Below, piece after piece: positions 60,911 to 64,000 of a stretch of DNA of 64,000 nt (its first letter is position 1; every line of letters begins with the position of its first letter). The DNA comes from Bilabrum cf. latius (Eukaryota > Bigyra: Bicosoecida > Bigyra > Bicosoecida), in the NCBI GenBank assembly GCA_965178125.1, contig OZ237748.1, positions 1,116,001 to 1,180,000 of the forward strand, in the 5' to 3' direction. The position numbers and the translations under genes were made by a program. The notes under the pieces are model-generated. The model was given only the letters and a program-made list of their open reading frames with translations. It was not told the DNA's origin and made no database searches.

Positions 60911-61746
60911 TAAGGCGTGATGGCTTTGGGCACCGGAAATGGCGAATACATATTTGGATTATTCATTAAATGTACGTATATTAATGTCTTAGTCTAGCTA
61001 TCAGCTACCTTCTTGCATGAAATACAGAAATACAGAAATACATTGTTGGGTAAAGATTCCATAAACACCCAGATGCACCGTCGCCCCCGAGGGGGTTTGG
61101 GTGATCACCTAGATCCAGAGGAGCCCTAAAAATAAAGGACTACAAGACCCCCGACCCTTTCAGGCCAAAGGCCCCCCGTTCTCAGCCTATGCCGCCGAGT
61201 TCCCATTTTTCGCCATCAGTGTGGTCCCCCACAGGCCCCCAGCCTGTTGCCTTCACAAGGAGAAAGCATACTGCATGTAGAGATAAAATTGTAGCGTTAT
61301 GAGGTGTATGACCAATCTGCATTGCAGAAAGGTGCTAGTCAATTGCGATACGGCGGAGCTCGTCCTTGTCATCGATCAGCCCCTGCTCCGCTTGCAGCTT
61401 CTAGAGCATCAGCATCACCAATCTGGTTCTCATTTCCTCTAGGTACACACCTGATTCCACCGGTAAGTCAGCACAATCGGGAAAAAGGAGTTGGAGTTGC
61501 CTCGTGCCTCTCGCCGGGCCTGCGCCGGGCGGCAGATCATCCAGGGAGAGCTGCTCTAATGGGCAGGGGAACCGCCTACCCGGTGCGTCTATCGGGCCCC
61601 GCTGTGCTGTGCTGTGCCGTCCTGGGGCTGAGCATGTGCAGGACGCGGGGGTGGACCTGCTGTGGAGGCTGGCCGGGGCGGTAGGGTCGGCGGGGGATAG
61701 ATATCTAGGGGCCATTCTAAACCGACCCGGAGCTTCAATTATCAGC
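60911..61746. other. No complete gene identified
   Basis: A low-GC stretch (60940-61300) is followed by GC-rich short frames, possibly upstream exons of the methyltransferase-like fragment. Nothing is supported by a domain. Confidence 0.4.
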
Positions 61747-61889
61747 TGCCCCGAACACGTCTCCTTGATACTCTAGTGGTCCGGCACCCGAGCGTCCGAC
61801 TGCCCCTGGCCCCGGATGAAATTCACCGCGTGCTGCGGCCGGGCGGGCGCTTCGTGTTCCTCGAGAACGACGCACCCCTTATGCTGTGA
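61747..61889 (+). CDS. Methyltransferase-like C-terminal exon fragment
   Basis: The frame reads LAPDEIHRVLRPGGRFVFLE and ends at TGA near 61889. The EIxRVLRPGGRFVFxE segment is the strand-4/post-motif signature of class I SAM-dependent methyltransferases (Methyltransf_11 type). The SAM-binding motif I was not found upstream in a joined frame, so this is either the last exon of a spliced gene or a remnant. Confidence 0.45.
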
Positions 61890-64000
61890 TGCACTTTCTC
61901 ATCTCTCCAACCCCTTTCCCACTGGGGAGCGTCAGCATTCACGTGGGAAGAGGAATTGTAGCGTTAGACATCGTAATCTGATTAACGGAAGAGGCAGGCC
62001 ACGAAGAGTGGAGGTTGGCATTTCTCCAGTCAATCGCCTCCATTCGGGGTGGAAGAGCTCAGGACTGACAGACTAGACATGGCCTTAGGCCCCTTCCCCC
62101 GTCTGCCTTACGGGGGGGAAGGGGCCGGGAGCAGGGCGCGCCTCGTCCCGAAGCGAGGGAAGCCCAGCGCGGGCGTGACTCGCAGGGTGGTCGCGCAGCT
62201 GGTCGCAAGCTGGTCCTGTGGCAGGCCTGGGGGGAGCCGGATGAATGGCCTTGCCGGCTGCTGACCTACGATATTCCGTGCAAAGATTGTTGCATTCAAC
62301 ATAGTATGCAATCTATAGCCATGGCGTTTGAATGCGTGCGCGCAGGGTTGTCGGGGTCGCTCACTTCCACAGGTTGTCACTGCCACGGCATCGTCGTAGT
62401 ACCCAGTGTTGTACACACGAACGCACCAAAGCTGCGAGCCAGCAAGTTAAGTTGAACACGATGTCTACACGACTTGTTGGTATTGTGATGTAAGTCACAG
62501 CTCTTCTGAGCATCGCCACGTATGCCAGTCGTGTACAGGAAATCGCCACGTCACGGTGGCGTTGCCGAGCGGCGAAGATGAATTCCTGAAACACACTCTC
62601 GCCTTGCAGCGATGCATGCACCTCGAGCAACCGACTGCCACACACAGTGTTGGAACGCCGCAGTCGTGCATCGTGGAGCCAATATCTGTCCCAATGCAAT
62701 GGCGCTGGTGCGGGCGCCGTCTGATCTCCCTGCGAGCAGCGAGGTCCAGAATTCGGATGGTCGGGCCGCTCAGGAAGATGAGTGAAAATCGGGATCTATC
62801 ACTGCGAGATTGTTTCGTCATGGTCTACAGTCCTCGCTACGATGCTTGGCTCTCAGGGCGGTGGCGTATTGCCACCTTTGTAGACACGCGTGTGTCTAGT
62901 GACCGACCTGGCTCTATCTCCAGGTCATGTGCTAGTGGTCGGGCAGCCCTGGTATGGGCTGCCGAGTCACCATGCCTCACGGCTCTGCCAAGACTTGGAT
63001 TGTCTTGGCGAAGCGGTTACAACCGCTAACAGCGCGGAGCAACAGCCCTGTATCGATTCACTGCCAGTCAGTGCTTGCCCAAGGGGGAAGGTGGGCGGGT
63101 AAAATGTGATGAGTTACGAATGAAAAGACTGGCGATGGGATGCGATAGTAGGCACTGCTGCAGTAGCGCGGCTGTGGTAGTAACTGCGGGGATGGTGGGT
63201 GGGTTCAAAACAACAAGCAGCGGGAATCACCTCCTCTGGAGTTGCCCCTGCCTGTCTTCCCAGTGTGTATTGCCACATAATGACAATTATTACTGAGAAT
63301 ATCGGGGCACAGCTGTAGAACACAGGTGCCACCGAAATTCCGAACAAGTGAGAGCCTCACATCTGCGCTCGGACTTGCGACCAATACTACACAATCTCTC
63401 CGATCTAAATCACTTCGTAACGTGCCTCCGTACCTACGGCACACAACTGACGGTTTCGGGCTCGGCCGTCGGGGCAAATTTCCGGTGCGTTGCCAGCGTC
63501 GGAGCTCATCGGAGCGCGGCGCGTAGGTTACTCCAGGTCTCAATCTAGCGATCCGGCGGGGCGGCGGGGCGGGTTGGCGTGGTCGAGCAGAGCGGATCGC
63601 GAAAACGACGGAAAGTTTTGCAGCATTGCCCGCCCAGCGGATGCCGTTGCCAGTGGGTGCGTTGCAATGTTTGTCGAAATACGCAGAGATTTGCAAGATG
63701 GATTTTCGAGTTAGGTCCTCGTTCGCGAGCGAGGTCCCCGGACGTCCGATTTCGGCTTGCTGCCGACGGAATTCTCGAGGTTTTTCGCCCCGGCATGCGC
63801 TTTCCCAGCGGTGATCGTGAAGCCGACTGGCATACAAAGTTGCGGATGCGTGATATCAAGTGCTTGGTTGGGGTCCGATGCCGGGTCCGGCGCGCGTGCG
63901 CGGCGCTAGGTCCAATTGTCAAAGTAGGGTGGGAGCGAGCCTATATATAATATCCTTAATCGTCTTAATTCTTTTTTTCGTTGTGTGTCTCCGCTGGTGG
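61890..64000. other. No confident gene
   Basis: Several open frames of 100-210 codons occur on both strands (62556-63029 plus, 63205-63837 minus, 63579-63950 plus). They overlap one another and show no domain, signal peptide or repeat that would favour one. Confidence 0.4.

Noticed and set aside
61304-61684. 126-codon ORF as a complete gene before the methyltransferase-like fragment
   Set aside because: It has no SAM-binding motif and changes frame relative to the fragment. It may hold exons but cannot be supported.

Overview
This is a window of a nuclear genome from a microbial eukaryote (an alga or other protist). The support is a 20S proteasome beta-5 gene with a clear GT-AG intron, ribosomal protein eL28, ankyrin, WW and B-lectin genes, a single-pass cadherin-like protein, and GC-rich DNA full of minisatellites. 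The genus cannot be named from the sequence. The central observation is that host genes and the resident retrotransposon read straight through in-frame TAG codons and, in nearly every frame I could close, end at TGA. In the B-lectin gene one TAG sits on the conserved Gln of the QxDxNxV mannose motif. In an ankyrin paralogue a TAG aligns with CAG in both sister copies. The simplest reading is UAG = glutamine in this nucleus, with UGA (and probably UAA) as stop.

Layout. 1-4650: 3' part of a tyrosine-recombinase (YR) retrotransposon. 4651-15720 plus 22381 to about 23200: an AT-rich virus-like element. It encodes a DDE integrase with a chromodomain, a separate YR, two GIY-YIG nucleases, a primase-helicase and a run of small genes, all ending in TAA; no capsid or packaging genes are seen. 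15721-22380: a second, complete 6660-bp copy of the YR retrotransposon, with split direct repeats A1...B1-A2...B2, inserted in the 3' end of the primase-helicase gene. A shortened solo repeat lies in the 5' end of that same gene.

23200-38700: a second type of RT fragment, then three paralogous ankyrin-repeat genes in segmental copies, with a WW-domain gene and an unrecognised gene lying between copies 1 and 2. 38700-45900: three or four minus-strand genes, including an 850-residue TAG-rich protein and an ARM-like alpha-solenoid. 46173-49623: PSMB5 and eL28 on the plus strand with a small minus-strand gene between them. 50158-55123: a large minus-strand cadherin-like type I membrane protein. 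56.2-57.7 kb: a double minisatellite. 58980-60659: a secreted protein with three B-lectin units. 60.8-64 kb: no confident complete gene, only a methyltransferase-like fragment.

Over the host part, a 12-bp word (GTGTGACGAGTG or its complement) recurs about 30 times, mostly inside exons, in both orientations and several reading frames. It is absent from the retrotransposon and from the native AT-rich element. A palindrome, GGTTGCAACC, is also strongly over-represented. These look like DNA-level signals or insertions rather than protein motifs.
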